Below the pieces are notes generated by a model. The model had not been told where the DNA came from and did no database searches. It saw only the letters and a list, made by a program, of their open reading frames with translations. This document shows positions 17,649-27,001 of a stretch of DNA of 64,000 nt, in pieces; positions within the stretch are counted from its first letter, which is position 1, and the number at the start of each line of letters is the position of its first letter. The stretch covers positions 129,317 through 193,316 of the forward strand of contig NZVE01000072.1 in NCBI GenBank assembly GCA_002697345.1. The letters run 5' to 3'. The position numbers and the translations under genes are program-made. This DNA comes from Paracoccaceae bacterium (GTDB lineage: Bacteria; Pseudomonadota; Alphaproteobacteria; Rhodobacterales; Rhodobacteraceae).

Positions 17649-19072
17649 GTTCGACTAAAACAAAATTACCAATAGGTTTAGGGGCAATACATTTCATAGG
17701 TATTGGTGGCATAGGTATGTCAGGCATAGCTGAAGTATTATTAAGCCTAGGTTATATCATTCAAGGGTCTGATTTAAAATCAACGGATATAACTAACAGG
17801 TTATCAGCTTTAGGCGCGAAGATTTATTTGGGACAAGATAAATCTAACCTTGAAGTCGCAGAAGTTGTAGTCGTTTCGAGTGCGATAAAAAGTGATAATG
17901 TCGAACTTAAAGAAGCTCATCTAAAGTCACTGCCAGTTGTAAGTAGGGCAGAAATGTTGGCTGAGTTAATGCGGTTAAAGTCCAACATTGCAGTAGCTGG
18001 AACTCATGGAAAGACTACGACAACGACCATGATTTCAGCAATTCTTGATATGGGCGGTATAGATCCAACCGTAATCAATGGGGGCATTATCCATGCTTAT
18101 GGATCAAATGCTCGAATTGGACAAGGAGAGTGGATGGTAGTGGAAGCTGACGAGTCTGATGGGACTTTCATACGTCTTCCTGCTACGATCGGCGTAATTA
18201 CCAATATAGATCCTGAGCATATGGATCATTGGGGTAGCTTTGATAATCTTCGAAATGGTTTTTTTCAATTTATATCTAACATTCCTTTTTATGGATTGGC
18301 TGTTTGCTGTGTAGATGACCCAGAGGTTCAGGCACTTGTATCAAAGGTAAAAAATAGAAGAATTGTTACATTTGGTTTTGGCAAGGAGGCTGATGTAAGG
18401 GCATTAAACATAAAATATAGGAATAATAATTCGACTTTTGATGTTCAGTTTCGTGACGAAGGGGTTTTGATTGAGGGTTTCAGTTTACCTATGCCCGGCA
18501 ACCATAATATATCGAATGCGCTATCTGCCATAGCTGTAGCACGATATTTAGGGATGTCATCTAATTTGATAATGAAGGCTTTAAAATATTTTGAAGGGGT
18601 TAAAAGGAGGTTCACCACAGTTGGAACTTTTAATGGAGTTACAATAATCGACGATTATGGACATCACCCTGTTGAAATTCGGGCTGCTTTGCAAGCAGCA
18701 AGGCAAATAACTTTGGGGAAGGTTATAGCAATCCACGAACCACACCGATTCACTAGGCTGCGTGATTTGTTTGAATCATTTTGTGTATGCTTTGAAAGTG
18801 CAGATTTTGTTGGAATAACAGAAATTTTTGGGGCTGGTGAAGAGAAAATTGAGGGTATCACGCAGGAATCCCTAGTAAACGGTATAACGCGAAAAGGCCG
18901 TACTAATGTGGAACCAATATATGGATTAGAGGGGCTTTCAAAGTTTGTTTTATCTGTAGCCTCTGAAGGAGATGTTGTTATTTGTTTGGGAGCGGGGTTG
19001 ATCAGTGGCTGGGCTTATCAGCTACCATTACTTTTAACTAAAGATGAAAGTACATCTTTGCCAATCTATTAA
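17645..19072 (+). CDS. murC: UDP-MurNAc:L-alanine ligase MurC
   Basis: A 475-residue Mur ligase that adds the first amino acid, L-alanine, to UDP-MurNAc. The N-terminal domain begins [17 protein letters not shown], the P-loop is [12 protein letters not shown] (119-130, lysine 123), and the C-terminal part has [14 protein letters not shown] and HEPHRFTRL, both MurC hallmarks. The start overlaps the murG stop. A 59-base gap separates it from murB. Confidence 0.97.
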   Translation: MSSTKTKLPIGLGAIHFIGIGGIGMSGIAEVLLSLGYIIQGSDLKSTDITNRLSALGAKIYLGQDKSNLEVAEVVVVSSAIKSDNVELKEAHLKSLPVVSRAEMLAELMRLKSNIAVAGTHGKTTTTTMISAILDMGGIDPTVINGGIIHAYGSNARIGQGEWMVVEADESDGTFIRLPATIGVITNIDPEHMDHWGSFDNLRNGFFQFISNIPFYGLAVCCVDDPEVQALVSKVKNRRIVTFGFGKEADVRALNIKYRNNNSTFDVQFRDEGVLIEGFSLPMPGNHNISNALSAIAVARYLGMSSNLIMKALKYFEGVKRRFTTVGTFNGVTIIDDYGHHPVEIRAALQAARQITLGKVIAIHEPHRFTRLRDLFESFCVCFESADFVGITEIFGAGEEKIEGITQESLVNGITRKGRTNVEPIYGLEGLSKFVLSVASEGDVVICLGAGLISGWAYQLPLLLTKDESTSLPIY

Positions 19073-19131
19073 GAATAAATTAAAAATTATAATATTTAGT
19101 ATAGCGGTAGTAATATGAAGTCAGAAATTTA

Positions 19132-20052
19132 ATGGATTTCCCTCCAGTTAAAGGGAATATTTCTCTTAATAGAGGTCTCAATGAATTAACTTGGCTACGT
19201 GTTGGTGGTCCTGCAAGAATATTTTTTCAACCTCGCGATGAACTTGATTTAAAATATTTTTTATCAAGCTACCAATGTGATCAACCTATTTTCCCTTTTG
19301 GAGTCGGCTCTAACTTAATTGTCAGAGACGGAGGAATTAATGCTGTTGTTATTAAGTTGGGAGGCGCCTCGTTTAATTATATTGAAAAAAGAGGGAAATT
19401 TTTAGCATGTGGTGCGGGAGCTTTAGATGCTCGCGTTGCAATTAGGGCAGCTGAATTGGGTTTAGATCTTAGCTTCCTCCGTACTATACCTGGTACAATA
19501 GGTGGTGCAGTTTCGATGAATGCTGGTTGCTATGGATCATATATAAAGGATGTTTTAGTAGAGGTAACATTAGTTACCCGAGATGGTTTAGAAATGCGTT
19601 TAGACGCTAGTGAAATTAAACTAGGGTATAGGTTTTCATGTATTCCGGAGGGGGCTGTTATAACAGAAGCAGTTTTTGATGCTCCTAGCCGAGATGTTGG
19701 GTACTTAAAAAATAAGATGAAAAATCAATTAGAAACTAGAAATAAGACACAACCAGCTACTGAGAGAACAGCTGGAAGCACCTTTAAAAATCCATCTGGT
19801 TTCTCATCTACTGGTAGGCCTGACGACCTTAACGAGATGAAGGCATGGAAACTGATTGATGAGGCAGGCATGAGAGGGTTCAAATTAGGAGGAGCTAAAG
19901 TATCAGAGAAACATTCAAATTTTTTAATTAATCAAAAGAATGCTACCGCTTTTGATCTTGAGGAGTTAGGCAACCTAATGCGTAAAAAGGTTTTGCAAAA
20001 GAGTGGAATAGAGTTACAGTGGGAGATACTACGAGTTGGTATAAAAAAATAG
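19132..20052 (+). CDS. murB: UDP-N-acetylenolpyruvoylglucosamine reductase MurB
   Basis: A 306-residue FAD enzyme that reduces the enolpyruvyl group to give UDP-MurNAc, using NADPH. Visible are the FAD-binding [13 protein letters not shown] loop, [26 protein letters not shown], and the active-site serine segment [11 protein letters not shown] near residue 218. The ATG at 19132 has only a weak ribosome site. It lies between murC and ddl, as is common in alphaproteobacteria. Confidence 0.96.
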   Translation: MDFPPVKGNISLNRGLNELTWLRVGGPARIFFQPRDELDLKYFLSSYQCDQPIFPFGVGSNLIVRDGGINAVVIKLGGASFNYIEKRGKFLACGAGALDARVAIRAAELGLDLSFLRTIPGTIGGAVSMNAGCYGSYIKDVLVEVTLVTRDGLEMRLDASEIKLGYRFSCIPEGAVITEAVFDAPSRDVGYLKNKMKNQLETRNKTQPATERTAGSTFKNPSGFSSTGRPDDLNEMKAWKLIDEAGMRGFKLGGAKVSEKHSNFLINQKNATAFDLEELGNLMRKKVLQKSGIELQWEILRVGIKK

Positions 20053-20137
20053 AATATTTTGTACAAATAGTATAAGGTGTTATATGAGTATAATAAATAC
20101 AAAAGTCGAATAAACGGCTAAAATAAATGAGGTGGGT

Positions 20138-21067
20138 ATGTCGAGCAGGACGACCCAAAGAGTTGTAGTTTTGATGGGTGGAATTTCTCTGGAGAGAGAG
20201 GTTTCTTTGTCATCAGGCAGGTGTTGTGCTTCAGCTCTTCGGGAAATAGATAAATTTGAAGTTTTTGAATTGGTTGCCGATAATGCGGTGGCCAAAGAGC
20301 TAGACGAAATATCTCCAGACGTTGTATTTAATGCTTTGCACGGGCGTTGGGGAGAAGATGGAGCTGTCCAAGGTATACTGGAATGGTTAAAAATACCCTA
20401 CACTCATTCAGGTATCTTCACTTCAGCAATGTGTATGGATAAGCTGAAAACAAAATTGGCTTATGAAATAGCAGGACTACCCGTAACAAAATCTGTTTTA
20501 GCTTTAAGAGAGAAAGTTTCGGAGAAGCATATTATGGATCCTCCATATGTTATTAAACCAATTAATGAAGGTTCGTCAGTGGGAGTCCATATTATTCCCC
20601 TTGGCTCTAATGTTCCACCCAGCTTAGATAGGGCTATGCCCGAATACGTTATGGTTGAAGAATTTGTCGATGGCAGAGACTTAACAGTAACTGTAATAGG
20701 CTCGAGAGAAAACCCAAGAGCATTAGCAGTTACTGAAGTTGTTACTGACGGTTGGTACGATTACCATGCTAAATATTCTATTGGAGGATCAACTCATGTA
20801 TTGCCTGCTGATATTCCAAATGAGATTAAAACAGTTTGTTTAAACCATGCAAAGAAAGCTCATAATTTTTTAGGATGTAGAGGAATATCTCGAACTGATT
20901 TCCGTTGGGATGATAGTAAAGGAAAAAGTGGGTTATTTTTATTGGAAACTAATACCCAACCAGGTATGACGCCTACTTCACTCGCTCCGGAGCAGGCTTT
21001 GTTTTGTGGTATAACATTAAGCGAATTGTGTTCATCATTAATTGAGGATGCGTCATGCAACCGCTAA
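20138..21067 (+). CDS. ddl: D-alanine:D-alanine ligase
   Basis: An ATP-grasp enzyme (309 residues from the chosen start) that joins two D-alanines for MurF. Motifs include VVVLMGGISLEREVSLSSG at the N-terminus, NALHGRWGEDGAVQG, PVIKPINEGSSVGV-type ATP-grasp strands, and FLLETNTQPGMTPTSLAPEQA at the metal-binding C-terminus. A GTG two codons earlier (20132) is in frame, but GAGGTGG at 20129-20135 reads better as the ribosome site for the ATG at 20138, so I use that start. It overlaps ftsQ by 13 bases. Confidence 0.95.
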   Translation: MSSRTTQRVVVLMGGISLEREVSLSSGRCCASALREIDKFEVFELVADNAVAKELDEISPDVVFNALHGRWGEDGAVQGILEWLKIPYTHSGIFTSAMCMDKLKTKLAYEIAGLPVTKSVLALREKVSEKHIMDPPYVIKPINEGSSVGVHIIPLGSNVPPSLDRAMPEYVMVEEFVDGRDLTVTVIGSRENPRALAVTEVVTDGWYDYHAKYSIGGSTHVLPADIPNEIKTVCLNHAKKAHNFLGCRGISRTDFRWDDSKGKSGLFLLETNTQPGMTPTSLAPEQALFCGITLSELCSSLIEDASCNR

Positions 21068-21909
21068 GTTTAAAACTTAATACACAGTATGGAGGCGATC
21101 CAGCCCCAAGTAGAATTAACTATCGTTTCCAGCGCCTTTGGTTGATGCGTAGTTTTAGACTTTTCACAAAATTGATCCTACCAGTGTTTTTATGCCTGGC
21201 ATTTATTATTTTTTGTTTTTCCAATGAGAAAACGTTAAATTTTTTTAAATCCTATAGTTCTAATGCAATTGATAGTTTTGCTGATCGACCAGAGTTGTTA
21301 ATTAAGTTGATGTCTATAGAGGGAGCGTCTCAACCGTTAGAACGAATTATTAGAGATACCTTACCTATTAGTCTACCAATCTCAGGTTTTGATTTTAACT
21401 TTACGAATATTAGGGAAGTTATTGAGAGCCTTGATGCTGTCAAAAGTGTAGATATTCGTGTGATTTCTGGTGGTATTCTTAAAATAAGAGTTTTAGAAAG
21501 GGTGCCTGAATTTGTGTGGCGAAAGACCCCAAAAGAGCTTTTTTTACTAGATAAAGCTGGTGCTATAGTAGGGCAGGTTTTTAATAGAGCCCAAAGGTCT
21601 GATCTTCCATTTGTAACTGGGGCTGGGGCAGACGTTGCACTTGTTGAAATAGCAAACTTTATTAATTTACTTAAACCGATTGAGGACAGAGTTGTTGCCT
21701 ACTCTCGTATCAGTGAAGATAGGTGGGATATAGTGCTAGATAGTAGCCAAAGAATATCATTGCCTTCGGAGGAACCCGAGTTAGCTGTTGGCCAATTTCT
21801 TATATTAAACCAATCTGAAAATATTTTAGATAAGAATATAGAGCGTATCGATTTTAGAAATAAACAACGGTTAACTCTTACACTAAAGGATAACGAAATA
21901 AACAATTAA
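21055..21909 (+). CDS. ftsQ: Cell-division protein FtsQ
   Basis: A 284-residue bitopic membrane protein: cytoplasmic tail of about 35 residues (with DPAPSRINYRFQRLW), one transmembrane helix (about 37-57), then a periplasmic POTRA domain (about 90-160, ISGFDFNFTNIREVIESL...) and the beta domain. FtsQ recruits FtsB and FtsL to the divisome. GAGG at 21044-21047 supports the ATG, which lies inside the end of ddl. ftsA follows after a short gap. Confidence 0.95.
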   Translation: MQPLSLKLNTQYGGDPAPSRINYRFQRLWLMRSFRLFTKLILPVFLCLAFIIFCFSNEKTLNFFKSYSSNAIDSFADRPELLIKLMSIEGASQPLERIIRDTLPISLPISGFDFNFTNIREVIESLDAVKSVDIRVISGGILKIRVLERVPEFVWRKTPKELFLLDKAGAIVGQVFNRAQRSDLPFVTGAGADVALVEIANFINLLKPIEDRVVAYSRISEDRWDIVLDSSQRISLPSEEPELAVGQFLILNQSENILDKNIERIDFRNKQRLTLTLKDNEINN

Positions 21910-21924
21910 TAGAGGATGATTAAA

Positions 21925-23262
21925 TTGAATAAAGAGCTATTCCAATCCCAACTTAAAATGAGACGCGCTAGACAGGTTGCTATTCAAAGAGGTCTAATCT
22001 CAATTTTAGACGTTGGAAGTTCGAAAATTACCTGTTTTGTATTAAGTTTCGACGGATCTGGAGAATTTAAAGACAGTGATGGCATTGGTCCAATGTCTGG
22101 ACAGTCCTCGTTTAGGATTATAGGGGTCGCTACAACTCGCTCGAGAGGTGTTCGGTTTGGAGAAATTGAAAGTATTCACGATGCAGAAAGAGCAATTCGC
22201 ACAGTAGTACAAGCCTCACAAAAAATGGCTGGGACTAGAGTTGATCATGTAATCGCGACATTTTCTGGTGCAAGACCAAGGTCTTATGGACTAGAAGGCA
22301 GATCTGAACTGGTTGATGGAATTGTAACTGATGAGAGTATATCTAGAGTTGTAGCATCTTCAGAAGTCCCAAATATTGGAGTTGGTAGAGAAATATTACA
22401 CGCGCAGCCTGTTAATTTCTCAATCGATAACAGATCCGGGCTTATTGATCCAAGAGGTCAAGCAGGAAATGCCCTATCAGTTGATATTCATATGCTTACT
22501 GTTGGTAGTATCGCAGTTGAGAACTTACTCTATTGTTTGCAACGATGCGATTTAGAGGTGGCTGGTCTTGTATCCAGTTCTTATTGTTCTGGAATGTCGT
22601 CGTTAGTGGAGGATGAGCAAGAACTAGGAGCTGCCTGTGTAGATTTAGGTGGCGGATCAACAGGAATATCCATATTTTTAAAAAAGCATATGATATTTTC
22701 AGATTCCATTAGGCTTGGTGGAAATCATATTACAAACGATATTAGTCATGGTCTTCATATTGATTTTTCTACGGCTGAGCGAATTAAAACATTTTATGGT
22801 GGAGTTATAGCTACTGGAATGGATGATAAAGAGGTCATAGATCTAAGGTCTGATACTGGTGATTGGGAGCATGACTCAAGGAGTGTAAGCCGAGCTGATA
22901 TTATTGGTATTGTTCGACCCCGAGTAGAAGAAGTTTTGGAAGAAGTTAAGGAGAGATTGGAGGTTGCAGGTTTCAATAGTTTGCCGTCACAAAGGGTTGT
23001 TTTGACGGGAGGAGGAAGCCAGTTAGAAGGACTTGATGGTTTAGCATCAAAAATATTAGGACAACAAGTTCGATTAGGTCGACCGCTAAGAATTCAAGGT
23101 TTACCACAATCAGCTACTGGATCAGCATTTTCTTCATGTGTTGGCGCAAGTTTATTTGCGACAAGTCCCCAAGATGAATGGTGGGATTTTGGTATACCAG
23201 CTAGCAGTTATCCAGCTAAATCAATAAAGCGTGTCGCAAAGTGGTTTAAAGAGAACTGGTGA
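21925..23262 (+). CDS. ftsA: Cell-division protein FtsA
   Basis: An actin-like ATPase (445 residues from this start) that tethers FtsZ to the membrane. Motifs are ISILDVGSSKITCFVLSF near the N-terminus, the 1C domain region around MAGTRVDHVIATFSGARPRSYG, CVDLGGGSTGISIF (phosphate 2) and VVLTGGGSQLEGL (adenosine). The C-terminal KSIKRVAKWFKENW is the amphipathic membrane-targeting helix. I prefer TTG at 21925 (giving MNKELFQSQ) because GAGG at 21912-21915 is 9 bases before it, whereas the in-frame ATG at 21916 directly abuts that box; remembered Rhodobacterales FtsA N-termini also fit. Confidence 0.93.
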   Translation: MNKELFQSQLKMRRARQVAIQRGLISILDVGSSKITCFVLSFDGSGEFKDSDGIGPMSGQSSFRIIGVATTRSRGVRFGEIESIHDAERAIRTVVQASQKMAGTRVDHVIATFSGARPRSYGLEGRSELVDGIVTDESISRVVASSEVPNIGVGREILHAQPVNFSIDNRSGLIDPRGQAGNALSVDIHMLTVGSIAVENLLYCLQRCDLEVAGLVSSSYCSGMSSLVEDEQELGAACVDLGGGSTGISIFLKKHMIFSDSIRLGGNHITNDISHGLHIDFSTAERIKTFYGGVIATGMDDKEVIDLRSDTGDWEHDSRSVSRADIIGIVRPRVEEVLEEVKERLEVAGFNSLPSQRVVLTGGGSQLEGLDGLASKILGQQVRLGRPLRIQGLPQSATGSAFSSCVGASLFATSPQDEWWDFGIPASSYPAKSIKRVAKWFKENW

Positions 23263-23413
23263 TTAGGTATATATGGCATATTACAAGATTTTGTTGATCT
23301 AAGATTGTATTAATCAATATTTTGTGTCTTAATCTAGGGGAATACTATTAAAAATATAATAAGAGCTTTTAAAAAAGCCGAAATCATAAAACTATAAATA
23401 CAGGTGGAGCATA

Positions 23414-24889
23414 ATGGCGTTAAATCTTCGAATTCCAGAGCATACAGAACTTAAACCTAAAATTACCGTATTTGGTGTCGGCGGCGCCGGAGGAAACGCG
23501 GTAAACAATATGATAGAAAAAGAGTTAGATGGCGTAGAGTTTATAATTGCCAACACTGATGCTCAGGCGCTTCATCAGGGAAGTGCAGATAATAAAATTC
23601 AAATGGGACTAGGAGTAACGCAAGGTTTAGGATCGGGAGCGCGTCCAGAGGTTGGTGCTGCTGCTGCTGAGGAAGCAATAGAACAGATAGTAGATAAACT
23701 TACTGGAGTGCATATGTGTTTTATCACTGCCGGAATGGGCGGTGGTACAGGTACCGGTGCAGCCCCAGTTATAGCACAAACAGCTAGAGAGTTAGGAGTA
23801 CTAACAGTTGGGGTAGTAACAAAACCTTTTCAGTTTGAGGGTGCGAAAAGAATGAGGCAAGCTGAAGATGGCATAAAGGAGTTACAAAAAGTTGTAGATA
23901 CTCTAATAATAATTCCTAATCAGAATTTATTTAGGCTGGCGAATGAAAATACAACCTTCACGGAAGCATTTTCAATGGCTGACGATGTACTATATCAAGG
24001 GGTTAAAGGAGTTACTGATTTGATGGTTAGACCGGGCCTTATCAACTTAGATTTTGCTGATGTTAGAGCAATAATGGATGAGATGGGAAAGGCGATGATG
24101 GGGACTGGGGAAGCCGAAGGAGAAGAGCGAGCACTAAAGGCTGCTGAAAAAGCAATTGCTAACCCACTTCTTGATGAAATTAGTCTTAGTGGCGCTAAGG
24201 GTGTTCTAATCAATATCACAGGTGGAAATGACTTAACCTTATTTGAACTTGATGAGGCTGCTAATAGAATACGCGAAGAAGTGGACCCCAATGCAAATAT
24301 TATAGTTGGATCAACCTTAGATACTTCATTGGAGGGCAAAATGAGAGTAAGTGTTGTGGCAACAGGAATTGATGCGTCAAATAATGAGGTAGAGAAACCT
24401 TATAAAAACGATGAAAAAGTTGTTCAACTTAATGGTTTAACTGATGCTGTAAACATAAATGACATAAATGACATGAGTGATGATGAGCCCTTACTTTTTG
24501 ATACTCTAGAAATTAAGGATATTAGGAACTCTGAAGATGAGGCGAGAGTATTAGTAGAAGAGAAATCAATACAATACGATGAAAAAAATGAACTCGATAA
24601 TCAAGTTTTTGATTCATATCAAGTGTCGGATGATAAGGTCGATAATGATGACAGTTACATCGCCGCTCTTTCTGGTGGGGATGAAAAGCCTGCACCTGCT
24701 ATTGCAAAAAAGAGATTTGGTATAAACTCGCTAATAGGAAGGATGACTAACGGTTCAGGAAATACCAACATAGAAGATAATCTTGACGATAGAAAAGAAC
24801 CTATATTGTCTGGAGAAAATGATGATACAGAGTTTAATGATGATGAACGTATAGAGGTTCCTGCATTTTTAAGGCGGCAGGCGAACTAA
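23414..24889 (+). CDS. ftsZ: Cell-division GTPase FtsZ
   Basis: A 491-residue tubulin homologue that forms the Z ring. The GTP-binding signature GGGTGTG is at 109-115; [16 protein letters not shown] (nucleotide), the T7 loop [11 protein letters not shown] and the rest of the core end near residue 320. A long acidic linker follows (about 320-470), including a small repeated stretch [13 protein letters not shown], and then the conserved C-terminal peptide [12 protein letters not shown], which binds FtsA. The long linker is normal in alphaproteobacteria. It has its own 151-base upstream region, with GGTGGAG before the ATG. Confidence 0.98.
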   Translation: MALNLRIPEHTELKPKITVFGVGGAGGNAVNNMIEKELDGVEFIIANTDAQALHQGSADNKIQMGLGVTQGLGSGARPEVGAAAAEEAIEQIVDKLTGVHMCFITAGMGGGTGTGAAPVIAQTARELGVLTVGVVTKPFQFEGAKRMRQAEDGIKELQKVVDTLIIIPNQNLFRLANENTTFTEAFSMADDVLYQGVKGVTDLMVRPGLINLDFADVRAIMDEMGKAMMGTGEAEGEERALKAAEKAIANPLLDEISLSGAKGVLINITGGNDLTLFELDEAANRIREEVDPNANIIVGSTLDTSLEGKMRVSVVATGIDASNNEVEKPYKNDEKVVQLNGLTDAVNINDINDMSDDEPLLFDTLEIKDIRNSEDEARVLVEEKSIQYDEKNELDNQVFDSYQVSDDKVDNDDSYIAALSGGDEKPAPAIAKKRFGINSLIGRMTNGSGNTNIEDNLDDRKEPILSGENDDTEFNDDERIEVPAFLRRQAN

Positions 24890-24987
24890 TAATAACTCAG
24901 CCCCTGGGAAAAGAAAAATTCAAAATAAAAGCTATTTTTTATAATAGTGGTTTTGAGTGATATTACGAGTGAGGAGGCGATATACAA

Positions 24988-25026
24988 ATGTTTCATTTAG
25001 TCACAAACTGTGAATTGTTAAGATAG
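24988..25026 (+). other. Possible 12-codon leader ORF upstream of lpxC
   Basis: In the 212-base gap between ftsZ and lpxC, GAGGAGG (24971-24977) precedes an ATG at 24988 by 10 bases and opens a 12-codon frame (MFHLVTNCELLR) ending at 25026. The purine box is the strongest in the gap, stronger than that of lpxC. It may be a leader peptide or a non-coding site. No family is recognisable. Low confidence. Confidence 0.25.
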
Positions 25027-25101
25027 CCAACTAAATCTATAGTCTTTTATGAAAAGGGGTCCAGATAACGAGATCCTGAATTGAGATATTGGAGACAATA
25101 A

Positions 25102-26031
25102 GTGCAGTCAACATTGGCATCAAAAATAAGTTTTGAGGGAGTAGGACTTCATTCAGGAATAGAAAGTAAAGTAACTTTAATTCCAATGGGTCCAAACTAT
25201 GGAATCTGGTTTAAGCGTACAGACACTTTTGGTGTTAATAATATGATAAGAGCCATTTACTCAAACGTTGAAGATAAACCATTATGTACAAGGTTGATAA
25301 ATAAAGACGGAGTATCGGTTAGCACTGTTGAGCATATAATGGCAGCATTAACTGGATGTGGAATACAAAATATTTTGATAGAGGTTTCGAGTGATGAGAT
25401 ACCAATATTAGATGGTTGTGCAGAGACTTTTGTAGAGAAAATTCTTCAGGTAGGTATTATAAAACAAGCTGGTAAACAATTTGCTGTTCAAATTTTATCC
25501 AAAGTTGAAGTTGTCGAAAATGAAGCATCAGCAAGTTTAAGCCCTGCAGATTCTTTAGAAATAGACTTTTCAATTGATTTTAAAGAAAAAGGAATTGGAA
25601 AACAGTCCAAATCTCTTAATATGGCTAATGGTACTTTTGTAAGAGAGCTTTCGAATAGTCGAACTTTTTGTCAAAAAATTGATATTAAAAAAATGCACTC
25701 TAGAGGTCTAGCTCTAGGTGGTAGTTATGATAATGCGATCGTTTTTGACCAAGGCGATATTCTCACTCCTGGAGGTCTTAGGCATGAAGATGAGGCCGTA
25801 AGGCACAAAATGTTAGATGCTCTTGGAGATTTAAGTCTAGCAGGAATGCCAATTATTGGTCGATTTGTGGGTGTCTGTGCAGGCCATTTGATTACGCACC
25901 GCTTACTAAAAAAGCTGTTCTTAAACCCGTCGACTTATAGAGTGGTGGAGTGCTCTCTTAATCAAATCAATACATTACCCGGTTTCGGAGTAACTCATTT
26001 AGATATTGAAGTAGAGACTAACTTCAGTTGA
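25102..26031 (+). CDS. lpxC: UDP-3-O-acyl-N-acetylglucosamine deacetylase LpxC
   Basis: A 309-residue zinc amidase that catalyses the first committed step of lipid A synthesis. The zinc ligands are seen in STVEHIMAAL (H78), HKMLDALGDLSLAG (H235, D239), and the catalytic histidine region GHLITHRLL (H262). The protein opens with SKISFEGVGLHSG. The start is GTG at 25102, supported by GGAG 7 bases upstream. Position after ftsZ is conserved in many proteobacteria. It shows that the organism makes a lipopolysaccharide outer membrane. Confidence 0.97.
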   Translation: MQSTLASKISFEGVGLHSGIESKVTLIPMGPNYGIWFKRTDTFGVNNMIRAIYSNVEDKPLCTRLINKDGVSVSTVEHIMAALTGCGIQNILIEVSSDEIPILDGCAETFVEKILQVGIIKQAGKQFAVQILSKVEVVENEASASLSPADSLEIDFSIDFKEKGIGKQSKSLNMANGTFVRELSNSRTFCQKIDIKKMHSRGLALGGSYDNAIVFDQGDILTPGGLRHEDEAVRHKMLDALGDLSLAGMPIIGRFVGVCAGHLITHRLLKKLFLNPSTYRVVECSLNQINTLPGFGVTHLDIEVETNFS

Positions 26032-26143
26032 TTTTGAAAACTTCTATTTAACGTACTAAAAGCACTTTTAAGGTTCAGTTATTGGGTTAACAGTCTAAGA
26101 AATCATTATGTAAAAATCTAACAAAGAAAGTGTACTTTAATAA

Positions 26144-26974
26144 ATGATGAAATGGAAAGTTTATCAGTTCATTTTTATGAGTGTTTATATGACATTGATA
26201 TCTGGTTGTATCCCTGAAAACCTGAAGGAAGGACCAGTTTCAAAAAAATCAGCAATGGAAATATATAATGAAGCTACAGTTTTAATCGAAAACAAAGATC
26301 TTGAGGATGGAATTTCTCTATTAAATGAAGTTGAGCGTTTGCACCCATACTCTCCATATGCCAAAAGTGCTCTCCTTAAATTAGCTGTTACCTATCATTC
26401 GCAAAAAGACTATGAAAACACTCGGTTGAGTGCTGAACGTTACATAGACTTCTATCCAAAAGATCAAGATGCGGCCTATGCTCAGTATCTTATAGCACTT
26501 AGTTATTACAATGAAATAGATCGAGGTGGGCGTGATCAGGAATTAACTTATAAAGCTTTACAGTCGTTTAAGTTATTAACTGAAAAATATCCAGATAGTG
26601 ATTATACAAAAACAGGGACATTAAAATTTGATTTGGCTTATGATCATCTAGCCCGAAAAGAAATGGATGTTGGTTTATTTTATTTGAAGCGAAAACAATA
26701 CTCGGCCGCTATAAATAGGTTTCGTATCGTTATTGAGGATTTTCAAACAACTAGTCATACTCCTGAGGCGTTACATCGTTTAGTTGAATGTTACCTTTCA
26801 TTAGGTCTATACAAAGAAGCAGAGACAACTGCTGCTATTTTGGGACATAATTTTCAATCATCTAAATTTTATCGTGATAGTTATGAGTTACTTAATCAAA
26901 AAGGTTTAGCACCAAATATAGAAAAGAAAAGCTGGTTGAATAAATTTTATCAAAATATAGTCAAGGGTGACTGA
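26144..26974 (+). CDS. bamD: Outer-membrane assembly lipoprotein BamD
   Basis: A 276-residue lipoprotein: a short hydrophobic signal ends in the lipobox LISGC (C22), followed by five TPR-like repeats (for example YNEATVLIENKDLEDGISLL, YAKSALLKLAVTYH and YAQYLIALSYYNEID). BamD is the essential helical partner of BamA in inserting beta-barrel proteins into the outer membrane. Two adjacent ATG codons (26144, 26147) are possible starts. It lies between lpxC and recN, the usual alphaproteobacterial order. Confidence 0.93.
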   Translation: MMKWKVYQFIFMSVYMTLISGCIPENLKEGPVSKKSAMEIYNEATVLIENKDLEDGISLLNEVERLHPYSPYAKSALLKLAVTYHSQKDYENTRLSAERYIDFYPKDQDAAYAQYLIALSYYNEIDRGGRDQELTYKALQSFKLLTEKYPDSDYTKTGTLKFDLAYDHLARKEMDVGLFYLKRKQYSAAINRFRIVIEDFQTTSHTPEALHRLVECYLSLGLYKEAETTAAILGHNFQSSKFYRDSYELLNQKGLAPNIEKKSWLNKFYQNIVKGD

Positions 26975-27001
26975 ATATTTAAAGGTATGTGGTAAACAAT
27001 T

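Noticed and set aside
20132..20137. GTG at 20132 as the ddl start
   Set aside because: GAGGTGG at 20129-20135 works as the ribosome site of the ATG at 20138, so the GTG is more likely part of that box.
23995..24339. 114-codon minus-strand frame opposite ftsZ
   Set aside because: Serine- and alanine-rich shadow of the conserved FtsZ core; no start signal.
24458..24485. Short tandem repeat in ftsZ (ATAAATGAC units)
   Set aside because: It is a small repeat in the disordered acidic linker, where such repeats are expected; no sign of a regulatory or mobile element.
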